From Sungkyunkwania multivorans (GTDB lineage Bacteria > Bacteroidota > Bacteroidia > Flavobacteriales > Flavobacteriaceae), in assembly GCF_042675645.1 (NCBI RefSeq), contig NZ_JBHTJH010000005.1, forward strand, positions 62,001-126,000: DNA of 64,000 nt, written 5' to 3'. Numbering within the stretch: position 1 is the stretch's first letter; every line of letters begins with the position of its first letter. Made by a program: the position numbers and the translations under genes. The notes below the pieces were generated by a model that was not told where the DNA came from, made no database searches, and was given only the letters and a program-made list of their open reading frames with translations. Below, in pieces: positions 7,963 to 16,912 of the stretch.

Positions 7963-8970
7963 TTGGAAGAAGTAAAGAAAATAGTGTCGGAAATTGCTAA
8001 TGGCAACGTAAAGCCCATTTATTTTTTGATGGGCGAAGAGCCATACTATATTGACCGGATCGCCGATTACATTGAGGCGAACGTCTTAGGCGAAGAGGAA
8101 AAGGGATTCAACCAGATGGTGCTTTACGGAAGAGATGTTTCTGTCGAGGATATCATCGCCAATGCAAAACGCTATCCGATGATGGCAGAGCGTCAAGTGG
8201 TGATCGTAAAAGAAGCCCAAGAATTGGTTCGTACGATCGAGAAGCTGGAATCGTATGCCGAAAACCCCCAACCAACAACAATACTGGTCATTTGCTACAA
8301 ATACAAGACGCTCGATAAAAGAAAGAAACTTTACAAGACGATCGGAAAGAACGGCGTGCTTTTCGAGAGTAAAAAACTCTACGAGAATCAGGTTCCAGAT
8401 TGGATTCGAAGGGTCTTATCTGGAAGACGATATAAGATCACTCCAAAAGCATCGCAGATGTTGGTCGAATTTTTGGGTACCGACCTTGGAAAGATCAACA
8501 ACGAACTAGAGAAGTTGCAACTGATCATTCCTGAAGGGAGCGAGATCACCCCAGAGATGATCGAAGAGAACATTGGGATCAGTAAGGACTATAACAATTT
8601 TGAGCTTCGAAAGGCCATTGGCGAAAAGAATATGCTAAAAGCCACACGAATCATCAATTATTTTGCTCAGAATCCAAAGGATAATCCTTTGGTGGTTACG
8701 GTGGCCTTATTGTATAACTTCTTCTCCCAACTGCTAAAGTATCATGGCCTTAGTGATAAGAACCCTCGCCATGCCGCTTACACCTTAAGGGTGAGCCCAT
8801 TCTTTATAGGAGAGTACAGCACCGCGGCACGAAATTATCCGATGAAAAAGGTAAGTCAGATCATTACCTACTTGCGCGATGTGGACATCAAGAGCAAGGG
8901 TGTAGGTGCCAGCAACCTTCCTCAGGGCGATCTGCTAAAAGAACTCTTGGTAAAGATCATGGCTTCCTAA
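7963..8970 (+). CDS. holA: DNA polymerase III subunit delta
   Basis: The 335-residue protein belongs to the clamp-loader delta family, which opens the beta clamp and loads it on primed DNA. Diagnostic segments are KPIYFLMGEEPYYIDRIADYIE at the N-terminus, LVICYKYKTLDKRKKLYKTI near 110, and the C-terminal collar domain with FELRKAIGEKN and NPLVVTVALLYNFF. The start is a TTG codon: an in-frame stop lies at 7936 with no ATG between, and family alignment requires the MEEVKKIV beginning. The gene is followed by a gap with no obvious terminator. Confidence 0.93.
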   Translation: MEEVKKIVSEIANGNVKPIYFLMGEEPYYIDRIADYIEANVLGEEEKGFNQMVLYGRDVSVEDIIANAKRYPMMAERQVVIVKEAQELVRTIEKLESYAENPQPTTILVICYKYKTLDKRKKLYKTIGKNGVLFESKKLYENQVPDWIRRVLSGRRYKITPKASQMLVEFLGTDLGKINNELEKLQLIIPEGSEITPEMIEENIGISKDYNNFELRKAIGEKNMLKATRIINYFAQNPKDNPLVVTVALLYNFFSQLLKYHGLSDKNPRHAAYTLRVSPFFIGEYSTAARNYPMKKVSQIITYLRDVDIKSKGVGASNLPQGDLLKELLVKIMAS

Positions 8971-9087
8971 AAAACAGCTCCCTAAAGATCATTCCTAAGG
9001 TTTAAGGAATAATACGATAGGGATGTCAGTGTCTGGGTCTTAAACTATCTAAATTCTCAAACTTTAGTAACCCGCAGAGGTATGTCG

Positions 9088-10476
9088 TTAATCAGACACT
9101 ATGCTGCTTCTTCTTATTTTATGACCTTTGGACCAATATTCTTCGCTGTAATGCCCTTTTTCTGCCTGTGAGGCATAGTCGATATAGTTTTGTATACTTT
9201 TCACCAATTGAAGACTATAATCGAAACTTGTGGCCTTTTTAGGGTCAAAGGGAGTCTCGCATGGGACATTTCTAAACCATCGCATCCATTGGGCACTTGC
9301 GTTCGTTCCAGCCTCTGGAATAGCTACCTTTTGATTGTTCAAAAAGGGCATGATGGCACTTACAACTGGATATTGGGCAGTGCTATGACAAGACATGCAG
9401 CTAGAATATGCGTTGTCCACAGGTCCGTTAAGGCGGGAGGCAAAACCTAAATGCATCGGTGGCAATTCTTCGGGGTTGTCATTGATAATGGTTTGCTTGA
9501 GGTCTGGATTGATGATCGTCTTGGTGGGGGTAGGATTATAGCTCGTTTTGTTATGATCTGGGTCATTTCCCCACATGATGCCAACGGGCGTTAAATTATC
9601 CCATCGATTGTCGTTTTCAAGATTTCCGTTATAGGCGAACGTTCCAAATACCCAACCACCGGTATCGATGGCTCGCTTATCCTTCACCATGATATCCATT
9701 TGTATCAAATTGACCTTCGAGGTGATTCTATTCTTTGAGGTTGAATTGTTCCCTGGAATATCAGACGCATATATATAGGCATCCCAACTGACCGGATTCT
9801 TCAAATAAGGCACTTCGTCGGCTTCAAGCGGCACAAAGAGTACTTTGGCAACCACTGTTCCTTCAGGAAAACCATCAAATTCAAAGAAAGAGTAATTGGG
9901 TTCGGGCTTGTTCCATACCTTTCCAATGGCATATCCACCAAGATCGTTATAGAACCCTACTGCATAGGCGTGCGTTTCAGAAATTTGCGTTGGAGCAAGC
10001 ATTTTATCGTCAACTGGACCTTCTTGTGTGAGGCCGTGATATCCTTCACGACCGTTCGGACCCCAATGCTGCCAAGGGACATGATACCAAGGGCGGACCT
10101 TGTTATCCTCTAAATAGAAAGAGTTTTCATAATCCTCGGATGCATTCCCTTCAAAAACATATTTTTTCACCTCATCCATGTAGGCTCTCCAATCACTCTT
10201 GAAATCGATAGCGAGAATATTTTTAACACCCTCATCGATCACTGGTTCTTTGCGTGGGAAGTCATCACTGAGCTTAAAAACTCTCGAAATGGGAATGGTA
10301 TCGTCGGGCTGTACCATAAAACCAAAATCGGGGAAACCGATGCGATCCTCCATAGAGGCCATCAATGCTTGTGAATTGTCTTGATCGACCTGAGGGGCTG
10401 TGACCTTTCCATGCTGTTTGCAACAAACAAATAAGGCAAGGCAGGATAGAAGGATAAAAAGGTGGGAGGCTCTCAT
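9088..10476 (-). CDS. Exported lipoprotein with one c-type haem motif, family not recognised
   Basis: The 462-residue protein has a lipoprotein-like signal (hydrophobic stretch then LFVCCK, lipid Cys near 18). A single CxxCH haem-binding motif sits in SSCMSCHSTAQYPV at about residues 358-370, so it should carry one covalent haem c in the periplasm. The N-terminal 350 residues are rich in Trp, Tyr, Asp and Asn (for example WYHVPWQHWGPNGREGYHGL) and look like a folded extracellular domain of unknown role. It could act as a peroxidase-like or electron-transfer protein, but I do not recognise the family. An 18-bp palindrome lies upstream. Confidence 0.75.
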   Translation of the reverse strand: MRASHLFILLSCLALFVCCKQHGKVTAPQVDQDNSQALMASMEDRIGFPDFGFMVQPDDTIPISRVFKLSDDFPRKEPVIDEGVKNILAIDFKSDWRAYMDEVKKYVFEGNASEDYENSFYLEDNKVRPWYHVPWQHWGPNGREGYHGLTQEGPVDDKMLAPTQISETHAYAVGFYNDLGGYAIGKVWNKPEPNYSFFEFDGFPEGTVVAKVLFVPLEADEVPYLKNPVSWDAYIYASDIPGNNSTSKNRITSKVNLIQMDIMVKDKRAIDTGGWVFGTFAYNGNLENDNRWDNLTPVGIMWGNDPDHNKTSYNPTPTKTIINPDLKQTIINDNPEELPPMHLGFASRLNGPVDNAYSSCMSCHSTAQYPVVSAIMPFLNNQKVAIPEAGTNASAQWMRWFRNVPCETPFDPKKATSFDYSLQLVKSIQNYIDYASQAEKGHYSEEYWSKGHKIRRSSIVSD

Positions 10477-10562
10477 AACTTACTAGGTTTGGTTGATATT
10501 GCGAAGTTATATGAGTCCAATCATCATTAAAAGGATGGTTCTACCTCATTCCTAAAACGAGT

Positions 10563-10580
10563 ATTTATACGGGTATAAAT
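10563..10580. promoter_or_regulatory. Perfect 18-bp palindrome, possible operator
   Basis: Arms ATTTATAC and GTATAAAT surround GG. It lies about 90 bp upstream of the minus-strand haem lipoprotein gene and directly abuts the inverted-repeat element at 10581. Symmetry and position suit a repressor or activator site, but no regulator is known. Confidence 0.4.
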
Positions 10581-10719
10581 AAGGCGTCGAAAAAGACGTC
10601 ATTCCGACCCCGAAACAGCGGGGAAGGAATCTGTTAAATTCTTACGAATCTACAGACAGATTGCTTCTCCGCCAAAAGCGAATCGCAATGACTCGATGCT
10701 ATCCCTTTTTAGACGCCTT
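10581..10719. repeat. 139-bp MITE-like element with terminal inverted repeats
   Basis: The ends are AAGGCGTCGAAAAAG on the left and CTTTTTAGACGCCTT on the right, a 15-bp inverted repeat with one mismatch. Inside is a second inverted pair: GTCATTCCGA near the left end and TCGCAATGAC near the right. This internal signature is common in non-coding repeats of many Bacteroidota genomes. There is no coding capacity, and I see no clear target-site duplication. It lies 6 bp beyond the stop codon of the downstream lipoprotein gene. Confidence 0.6.
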
Positions 10720-10725
10720 CGTAAT

Positions 10726-11913
10726 TTAGTTTCTTAACTTATTCCTGGTGATGATGAATTTGATCTTTTCCTTGAGATCCTCACCCGTGTCAAACACCAT
10801 TTGTTCATTGCTGGGGAATGGTACAGCCCTTAGGCCTATTAGACCTAGGAAATGATCGTCCAAGGCGCGTTTGTCACCATCGTAGTCGGCATATACATGC
10901 TCAAAGACAAATTCGCTATTGATAGGAAAACTTTCTAGCTGTTGTTTGGTTCGGAGGTCTTTGAATTTCACCATACCCGTTACTTGCGTTGCTTTAAATT
11001 GAGTGAACTGGTATAGTTCGCATCGTACCGTTTTAAAATTATCTACCTTGATATTGTTACCAAGACTATCCTTTACGATATTCCCGTCATCATCATGAAG
11101 ATATTTCCAACCATCCTTTACCTGCTTTTCTTTGATCACTTGCTTCTCTCTGATCTGCTCTGGAGTGATGTTGATGTCTCTAAGAGCGATCTCCATTCCA
11201 AAATCGTATTTGATCTGCTTCAGTTTATTTCCATGGTACACGGTCCATTTATCGTCAAGTCCGTAGGTATCAAAATTTAGAAGGTCTTCTTCCAAGCGTT
11301 GCGGGATGACCATTTGCGTCTGATTCTTCATATTGACCAAAACAAAGTCAGTCCCTTTAAAACTTGCCTCGTCCATCAACTGACGCACATTCTTAAAGCC
11401 TGGATTGATCCGATCCAAATAGCTCAGGTCGTCGTAGGCGGCCCTATAATCCAATTTGTTGGTAGCATTGGTGAGCAGTCCTTTCGCATTCTTATACAAA
11501 TAATCGGACAGATCGTCTTTCGAGGCGATGATCTCGTCTGTATAATTGTTGAACCTAAATGTGGCATTTCTTCCTCTATCCAAGACTGGAAGAGGCAATA
11601 ATGGTTTGATCAGCTCTTGTCGATTCTCGAGCCTTAGATAAGTTTCGTAGATTGATTCGAGGTTGGCAGGATGGCCATCCTTCTTTAAAAATTCGATCTC
11701 CTTTAAGTCTCTATCCGCTGCTTTTACAAAAGCTTCTTCGAGCATTAATACATAAGGCTGACGATTTTTCTTTGTCTTGTTCGACTTTAAGTTCTTTATG
11801 GCGATTGCAATGGCCTGATCGTAGTTACCAGTATTCAACGCCTCTTGTGTCTTTTTCACGCTGCTGCAGGCAGCTACAAAAATGACTGATAAAAAGAGTA
11901 ATGCTTTCTTCAT
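10726..11913 (-). CDS. Conserved Bacteroidota lipoprotein of unknown function
   Basis: The 395-residue protein has a lipoprotein signal MKKALLFLSVIFVAACSS (lipid Cys16). The first 130 residues are helical and repeat-like (ALNTGNYDQAIAIAIKNLKSNK), resembling tetratricopeptide repeats. The middle contains YKNAKGLLTNATNKLDYRAAYDDLSYL, another helical hairpin. The C-terminal part is mostly beta with a charged stretch. A scaffold or envelope-assembly role is plausible but unproven. A -7 element lies 51 bp upstream of the start. Confidence 0.75.
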   Translation of the reverse strand: MKKALLFLSVIFVAACSSVKKTQEALNTGNYDQAIAIAIKNLKSNKTKKNRQPYVLMLEEAFVKAADRDLKEIEFLKKDGHPANLESIYETYLRLENRQELIKPLLPLPVLDRGRNATFRFNNYTDEIIASKDDLSDYLYKNAKGLLTNATNKLDYRAAYDDLSYLDRINPGFKNVRQLMDEASFKGTDFVLVNMKNQTQMVIPQRLEEDLLNFDTYGLDDKWTVYHGNKLKQIKYDFGMEIALRDINITPEQIREKQVIKEKQVKDGWKYLHDDDGNIVKDSLGNNIKVDNFKTVRCELYQFTQFKATQVTGMVKFKDLRTKQQLESFPINSEFVFEHVYADYDGDKRALDDHFLGLIGLRAVPFPSNEQMVFDTGEDLKEKIKFIITRNKLRN

Positions 11914-11963
11914 AATCGCTAGGTTTTTTCAGTTTATAGATTTGGGGTGTTCAAATTCAGTGC

Positions 11964-11971
11964 CAAATGTA
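11964..11971 (-). promoter_or_regulatory. -7 promoter element for the conserved lipoprotein gene
   Basis: The minus strand reads TACATTTG, matching TAnnTTTG. The expected leader is about 48 bases. The fahA terminator lies immediately upstream, so this marks a new transcription unit. Confidence 0.5.
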
Positions 11972-12003
11972 GCAAAAAACCCCGAAGAACACTCTTCAGG
12001 GTT
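11972..12003 (-). terminator. Terminator of fahA
   Basis: On the minus strand AACCC...GAAGA-type arms pair (one C/A mismatch) and are followed by a run of six T. It lies about 25 bp beyond the fahA stop codon. Confidence 0.7.
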
Positions 12004-12028
12004 ATAATACAACGTTTTATTGTGAGAT

Positions 12029-13312
12029 TTATTTCTTATTGAAAGGAGGAAGTAACTTGTTGGAAACCTCCCCGAAGCCAATTCTCACTTCATTATTCTT
12101 ACAATATCCGGTCATGGTCACGGTGTCACCATCATTGATAAACTTGCGTTCTGTACCATCGGCCATCTTTATTGGATTCTCTCCTCGCCATGTAAGTTCT
12201 AACATTGACCCATAGCTATCTTTAGTTGGGCCAGAGATGGTACCACTGCCCATCATGTCGCCCGAATTGATCAAGCAACCGTTCACGGTATGGTGCGCCA
12301 ACTGCTGTGCCATGTTCCAGTACAAATATTTAAAATTGGACCTACAAACGGTGGTCGGACTGCTATTTTCTGGTGTAATGGCTACTTCCAAGTGGATGTC
12401 GTAGCTTTTTTCTCCTTCGTATTGAAGATAGGGCAATTGCTCTTTGATAGGTTGAGGACCTGCAACTCTAAAAGGTTCTAAAGCATCTAAGGTAACGATC
12501 CATGGGGAGATCGATGATGCAAAGTTTTTTGCTAGAAAGGGTCCTAAGGGAACATATTCCCATTTTTGAATGTCTCTAGCACTCCAGTCATTAAGCAACA
12601 CCAGTCCAAAGATATGCTCTTCGGCCTTTTCGATAGGAATTGGCTCACCCAATTGATTTCCATCGGTTGCGATAAAGGCCATTTCCAGTTCGAAATCGAC
12701 TAAACGCGATGGGCCAAAGACGGGCGTTTCAGCTCCAGCAGGCATCGTCTGTCCCATGGGTCTGTGAATGTTTGTGCCAGACGGTACGATAGAAGAACTT
12801 CGCCCGTGGTAGGCTACCGGAATGTGAAGCCAGTTTGGTAATAAGGCCTTGTCGGGGTCTCTAAACATGGTACCCACATTGGTTGCATGTTCCTTGCTCG
12901 AGTAAAAATCGGTATAGTCACCAATATGAACGGGTAACTGCATCTCAATTTCATCCATGTCGAACAATACAATGTCTCTGTGCTCCTTATTGTTTTGAAG
13001 TGATGGGTTTTCTTTGTCAAAGATCTCCGCGATACGGTTTCTGGTCAATCGCCATGTCTTCCTCCCGTCATCGATAAAATCGTTTAACGTATCCTGAAGA
13101 AAAATATCATCTGTAAGCGGCACACCTTTAAAGTATCCTAATTGGTGCAATGCGGCCAGATCGATCGCGGTATTTCCAATGCGTGTGCCTATCGTAATGA
13201 CATCATCGCGAGTGAGAAAAACGCCAAAGGGAATATTTTGAATCGGAAAATCTGAATTCTCTGGAACGTGCAACCACGTTTTTCTATTGGGATCGTTAGC
13301 TGTAAGCGGCAT
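12029..13312 (-). CDS. fahA: Fumarylacetoacetase
   Basis: The 427-residue protein is full length for the eukaryote-type fumarylacetoacetate hydrolase. It performs the last step of tyrosine and homogentisate breakdown, giving fumarate and acetoacetate. Visible signatures are the N-terminal SH3-like part (FPIQNIPFGVFLTRDD), the metal and substrate region FYSSKEHATNVGTMFR, the loop PVAYHGRSSSIVPSG, the metal-binding LVDFELEMAFI, and NDWSARDIQKWEYVPLGPF. The other tyrosine-degradation genes are not in the window. A terminator follows, so it seems to be transcribed alone. Confidence 0.96.
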   Translation of the reverse strand: MPLTANDPNRKTWLHVPENSDFPIQNIPFGVFLTRDDVITIGTRIGNTAIDLAALHQLGYFKGVPLTDDIFLQDTLNDFIDDGRKTWRLTRNRIAEIFDKENPSLQNNKEHRDIVLFDMDEIEMQLPVHIGDYTDFYSSKEHATNVGTMFRDPDKALLPNWLHIPVAYHGRSSSIVPSGTNIHRPMGQTMPAGAETPVFGPSRLVDFELEMAFIATDGNQLGEPIPIEKAEEHIFGLVLLNDWSARDIQKWEYVPLGPFLAKNFASSISPWIVTLDALEPFRVAGPQPIKEQLPYLQYEGEKSYDIHLEVAITPENSSPTTVCRSNFKYLYWNMAQQLAHHTVNGCLINSGDMMGSGTISGPTKDSYGSMLELTWRGENPIKMADGTERKFINDGDTVTMTGYCKNNEVRIGFGEVSNKLLPPFNKK

Positions 13313-13535
13313 AATCTTTTACTTTTTCCAAACAATATTATAAAATATTACGCTATCCCGCCCTAAGAATTTGAGTAATTTTTATTTCGGACCATTTTTA
13401 AAAAGGAATTGATAAAAATGACTCAAATTTTTGCGAATACTATAAAGGCAGATGAGCCTTGCATATATCTGTAAGTATGTGAAAAACTTGTTAGTATATT
13501 CGGTACTTTGACGATATTTCTTGTACTTATTTTCA

Positions 13536-13543
13536 TAATTTTG
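13536..13543 (+). promoter_or_regulatory. -7 promoter element for glyA
   Basis: TAATTTTG matches the Bacteroidota -7 consensus TAnnTTTG, 59 bp before the glyA start. TTTG and TTG triplets occur upstream but not at the ideal 19-base spacing. Confidence 0.45.
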
Positions 13544-13602
13544 ACGCTTACATAAAATATGGCGACCATAGTCGCTTACACAACAACACAAACAACGTTA
13601 AA

Positions 13603-14877
13603 ATGCAACGAGACGAACAGATCTTTGAACTCATACAAGAAGAGCACGAAAGGCAATTGAATGGTATTGAATTGATTGCTTCGGAAAATTTTGTTAGCGA
13701 TCAGGTGATGGAAGCTGCAGGCTCTGTACTTACCAACAAATATGCTGAAGGGTATCCCGGCAAACGCTATTATGGCGGATGTGAAGTAGTGGATGTCATT
13801 GAGCAGATCGCCATTGATCGTGCCAAGGCATTGTTTGGGGCCGAATGGGCAAACGTACAGCCGCATTCAGGTTCGCAGGCCAATACGGCAGTATTCGCTG
13901 CTTGCCTAAAGCCAGGAGATAAGATCCTTGGTTTTGATCTTTCACATGGCGGACACTTAACGCATGGCTCGCCAGTAAACTTCTCTGGGAAATTGTACAA
14001 GCCCGTCTTCTACGGAGTTGATAAGGAAACCGGGGTGTTGAACTATGATACGATAGCAGAAATAGCCAAGAGAGAAAGGCCACAAATGATCATCTGCGGT
14101 GCATCGGCCTATTCGCGCGATATCGATTTCAAGCGTTTCAGAGAGATCGCCGATAGTGTAGATGCGATCTTATTGGCAGACATCTCGCATCCAAGCGGAT
14201 TGATAGCCAAAGGAATTCTCAATGACCCGATCCCACATTGTCATATTGTGACCACCACCACCCATAAGACACTGCGCGGACCTCGTGGCGGATTGATAAT
14301 GATGGGTAAAGATTTTGATAATCCCTTTGGAATTACACTAAAAAGTGGAAAGCCCCGCAAAATGTCGTCCTTATTGGATTCTGCAGTTTTTCCTGGAAAT
14401 CAAGGAGGCCCTCTAGAGCATATCATCGCCGCCAAGGCCATTGCTTTTGGAGAGGCTTTGACAGATGAGTTTTTGCACTACGTCATTCAGGTAAAGAAAA
14501 ATGCTGACGCGATGGCCAAGGCATTTGTCGCTAGAGATTACCATATCATTTCGGGAGGAACTGATAATCACATGATGTTGATCGACCTTCGCAACAAAGG
14601 AGTGACTGGAAAACTGGCAGAAGAGGCACTTGGCAAGGCCCACATCACCGTAAACAAGAATATGGTGCCATTTGATGATAAGAGCCCTTTTGTAACCTCT
14701 GGCATTAGAATTGGAACCCCAGCGATCACTACGCGCGGACTCAAAGAGGAAGATATGGAGGCCATCGTTGCGCTGATCGACGAGGTCATCAAGAATGCTG
14801 AAAACGATTCCATGTTAGAGGTCATCGGTGAAAAAGTACACCAGATGATGCAAGACACGCCGCTATTTGTCGCGTAG
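13603..14877 (+). CDS. glyA: Serine hydroxymethyltransferase
   Basis: The 424-residue cytosolic enzyme interconverts serine and glycine with tetrahydrofolate as one-carbon carrier, using pyridoxal phosphate. Diagnostic motifs are ELIASENFVS at the N-terminus, GYPGKRYYGGCEVVD, NVQPHSGSQAN, and the cofactor-binding lysine in TTTTHKTLRGPRGG (Lys222). The C-terminal motif SGIRIGTPAITTRGLKE is intact. Length is normal for the family. A -7 element precedes it and a strong terminator follows, so it appears monocistronic. Confidence 0.98.
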   Translation: MQRDEQIFELIQEEHERQLNGIELIASENFVSDQVMEAAGSVLTNKYAEGYPGKRYYGGCEVVDVIEQIAIDRAKALFGAEWANVQPHSGSQANTAVFAACLKPGDKILGFDLSHGGHLTHGSPVNFSGKLYKPVFYGVDKETGVLNYDTIAEIAKRERPQMIICGASAYSRDIDFKRFREIADSVDAILLADISHPSGLIAKGILNDPIPHCHIVTTTTHKTLRGPRGGLIMMGKDFDNPFGITLKSGKPRKMSSLLDSAVFPGNQGGPLEHIIAAKAIAFGEALTDEFLHYVIQVKKNADAMAKAFVARDYHIISGGTDNHMMLIDLRNKGVTGKLAEEALGKAHITVNKNMVPFDDKSPFVTSGIRIGTPAITTRGLKEEDMEAIVALIDEVIKNAENDSMLEVIGEKVHQMMQDTPLFVA

Positions 14878-14898
14878 GATAGTTCAATACTAATAAAG

Positions 14899-14928
14899 AA
14901 AACGCTAGCTTTGACTAGCGTTTTTTTA
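14899..14928 (+). terminator. Terminator of glyA
   Basis: AACGCTAG pairs with CTAGCGTT across TTTGA-type loop bases and is followed by a seven-T run, about 22 bp after the glyA stop. Confidence 0.85.
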
Positions 14929-14936
14929 TTTCTAAA

Positions 14937-16190
14937 TTGGAGAAAGACATTCAACATATCCTCATTATAGGCTACGTTTGGCCTGAGCCTAATTCGTCGG
15001 CAGCAGGAAGTCGAATGATGCAACTATTACGATTGTTTCTAAGTCAAAGTTGGAAGGTCATCTTTGCGAGTCCTGCGCAGGAGACGGATCATATGGTCGA
15101 CCTTGAAGCTATGGGCGCAAGAAAGGAGCACATTCAGCTCAATGACGCGAGCTTTGATGTCTTTGTTGCGGCGCTTCAACCTACTATCGTACTCTTTGAT
15201 CGCTTTATGATGGAGGAGCAGTTTGGTTGGCGCGTCGCAGCGCATTGCCCCAATGCTTTACGTATACTCGATACCGAAGACCTACACTGCCTGCGCAAAA
15301 CCCGTCAAGAAGCCTTTACATCGGGGAAACAATTCAATATAGAAGATCTATTTAAAAGTGATATCGCTAAACGAGAGATCGCTAGCATCTATCGTTGTGA
15401 CTTGTCCTTGATCATTTCAGAATTTGAGATGCAACTGCTAAAGGAACATTTCAAAATAAGTGAGTCCCTTTTATATTATCTCCCTTTTATGTTGAAACCA
15501 ATGACGATAAACGACTCATCGAAGTTGCTATCCTTCGAGCAGCGGAAACATTTCGTAACGATTGGCAACTTCAGACATGAGCCCAATTGGAATGCCGTAT
15601 TGTATCTCAAGGAGACCATTTGGCCATTGATCAAAAAGCAGCTGCCAAAGGCAGAGCTTCATATCTATGGAGCGTATCCTCCACCAAAAGCGATGCAGTT
15701 AAATGATCCAACTGAAGGATTCTTGATAAAAGGTTGGGCGAGCGATGCGGATGATGTGATGCAAAGATCAAGAATATGCTTAGCGCCCTTACGATTTGGA
15801 GCGGGACTTAAAGGAAAATTGGTCACCGCCATGAAAAATGGTACCCCAGTGGTAACTACGACCATAGGAGCTGAAGGGATTTATGGAGATCTACCATACA
15901 ACGGAGAGGTTGAAGACGATGCTCTTATATTTGCCAATAAAGCCGTTGCATTATATCAAAATGAAACCCTTTGGCTGCAATGCCAGAAGAATGGGATTCA
16001 GGTGCTCAACCAGCGATTCAATGGTCCAGAACTGCAAGCATGTTTCATCGATAGGGTTAAAGTGCCGCTTAACGACCTGAGCGCTCATCGAGATGCAAAT
16101 TTTATAGGATCTCTATTACAGCATCAGACGATGCAAAGCACCAAGTATATGTCCAAATGGATCGAAGCGAAGAACAAGCTCGAAAAATAG
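14937..16190 (+). CDS. GT4-like (GT-B fold) glycosyltransferase
   Basis: The 417-residue protein shows a GT-B N-terminal half (ILIIGYVWPEPNSSAAGSRMMQLL, a glycine-rich acceptor loop) and a C-terminal nucleotide-sugar half. The latter has FVTIGNFRHEPNWNAVLYL, a GWASDADDVMQRSRICLAPLRFGAGLKGKLVTAM motif and TTIGAEGI. These fit GT4 retaining transferases. Translation starts at TTG 14937; the next in-frame ATG, at 15015, would remove the conserved N-terminal strand. It begins only about 8 bp after the glyA terminator. It ends 1 bp from a convergent methyltransferase gene. The acceptor is unknown. Confidence 0.82.
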   Translation: MEKDIQHILIIGYVWPEPNSSAAGSRMMQLLRLFLSQSWKVIFASPAQETDHMVDLEAMGARKEHIQLNDASFDVFVAALQPTIVLFDRFMMEEQFGWRVAAHCPNALRILDTEDLHCLRKTRQEAFTSGKQFNIEDLFKSDIAKREIASIYRCDLSLIISEFEMQLLKEHFKISESLLYYLPFMLKPMTINDSSKLLSFEQRKHFVTIGNFRHEPNWNAVLYLKETIWPLIKKQLPKAELHIYGAYPPPKAMQLNDPTEGFLIKGWASDADDVMQRSRICLAPLRFGAGLKGKLVTAMKNGTPVVTTTIGAEGIYGDLPYNGEVEDDALIFANKAVALYQNETLWLQCQKNGIQVLNQRFNGPELQACFIDRVKVPLNDLSAHRDANFIGSLLQHQTMQSTKYMSKWIEAKNKLEK

Positions 16191-16191
16191 A

Positions 16192-16827
16192 TTAGTTATT
16201 AAAGATGATCAGTCTTTCGTCAATAGTCACTTCAGAGAAGTCATAGGCATCCTTGATCCAATGAATGGTCTTTTCATGATAGATAAATACGTGCGTTATA
16301 TCGTTCATATAATACCAATTGTGAAATGTGGTGTCCTCATCATAAAGGTCGGTCATAATGTAGAGTTTCCCTTTTTTGTTTAAGAGTTTATTCAGCAAAT
16401 GAAATTCCTTTTTCGGATGATGGAAATGTTCGATCACCTCGCAGCAAGCGATATAATCATAGGTTCGCTTCAAAAGGTTGGGATAGTTATGAAAATAGGG
16501 GTCATATTGGACGATGTCGTAGCCATGATCATCAAGGATTTTGGAGATGACCGGACCTGTTCCGGCACCAAAATCCAGTCCTTTATCATCTCTTGAGAAT
16601 TCATTGAGGATGGCAGAAGAAATAGGAGCGACAAAGTTTTGATAGCCTTTGTTCTCTACATCGTTATTATGCTCTTCATATCGTGCTTTTTCTTCTTCAT
16701 CCGATGGCCAAAGTGCAGCATCTATAAAAATCCCAAAGCACGTCTTACATCGAAAATAGGTACCCTTCTTTTCATGTTCATAGAATAGGTCTCCGATATT
16801 TTCACAAAGTGGACATAAGTCGGCCAT
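16192..16827 (-). CDS. SAM-dependent methyltransferase with N-terminal zinc-ribbon-like cysteines
   Basis: The 211-residue protein starts with two cysteine pairs (LCPLCENIG and FRCKTCFGI), a small zinc-ribbon-like module. Then comes a class I methyltransferase core: KGLDFGAGTGPV binds SAM (about 83-94), followed by YDIVQYDPYF and YDYIACCEVIEHFHHP. This arrangement occurs in methyltransferases acting on small molecules or surface glycans. It faces the GT4 gene across a single base, so a joint role in glycan modification is possible but unproven. A -7 element lies 18 bp upstream. Confidence 0.85.
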   Translation of the reverse strand: MADLCPLCENIGDLFYEHEKKGTYFRCKTCFGIFIDAALWPSDEEEKARYEEHNNDVENKGYQNFVAPISSAILNEFSRDDKGLDFGAGTGPVISKILDDHGYDIVQYDPYFHNYPNLLKRTYDYIACCEVIEHFHHPKKEFHLLNKLLNKKGKLYIMTDLYDEDTTFHNWYYMNDITHVFIYHEKTIHWIKDAYDFSEVTIDERLIIFNN

Positions 16828-16844
16828 AGATCATTGGTGTTGTC

Positions 16845-16852
16845 CAAAAATA
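16845..16852 (-). promoter_or_regulatory. -7 promoter element for the methyltransferase gene
   Basis: The minus strand reads TATTTTTG, a full TAnnTTTG match, 18 bp from the start codon. Confidence 0.5.
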
Positions 16853-16912
16853 ATCAATTCCAGATGTAATTGCTGAAACCCCATGGACACTGACCTAAAA
16901 ATAGCTCATTAA

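Noticed and set aside
8980..9087. A weak ATTCCT/AGGAAT stem after holA as a terminator
   Set aside because: The stem is short and imperfect and has no T run.
13382..13591. 69-residue minus-strand open frame in the fahA-glyA gap
   Set aside because: AT-rich residue content, no motif, and it covers the glyA promoter region; likely chance.
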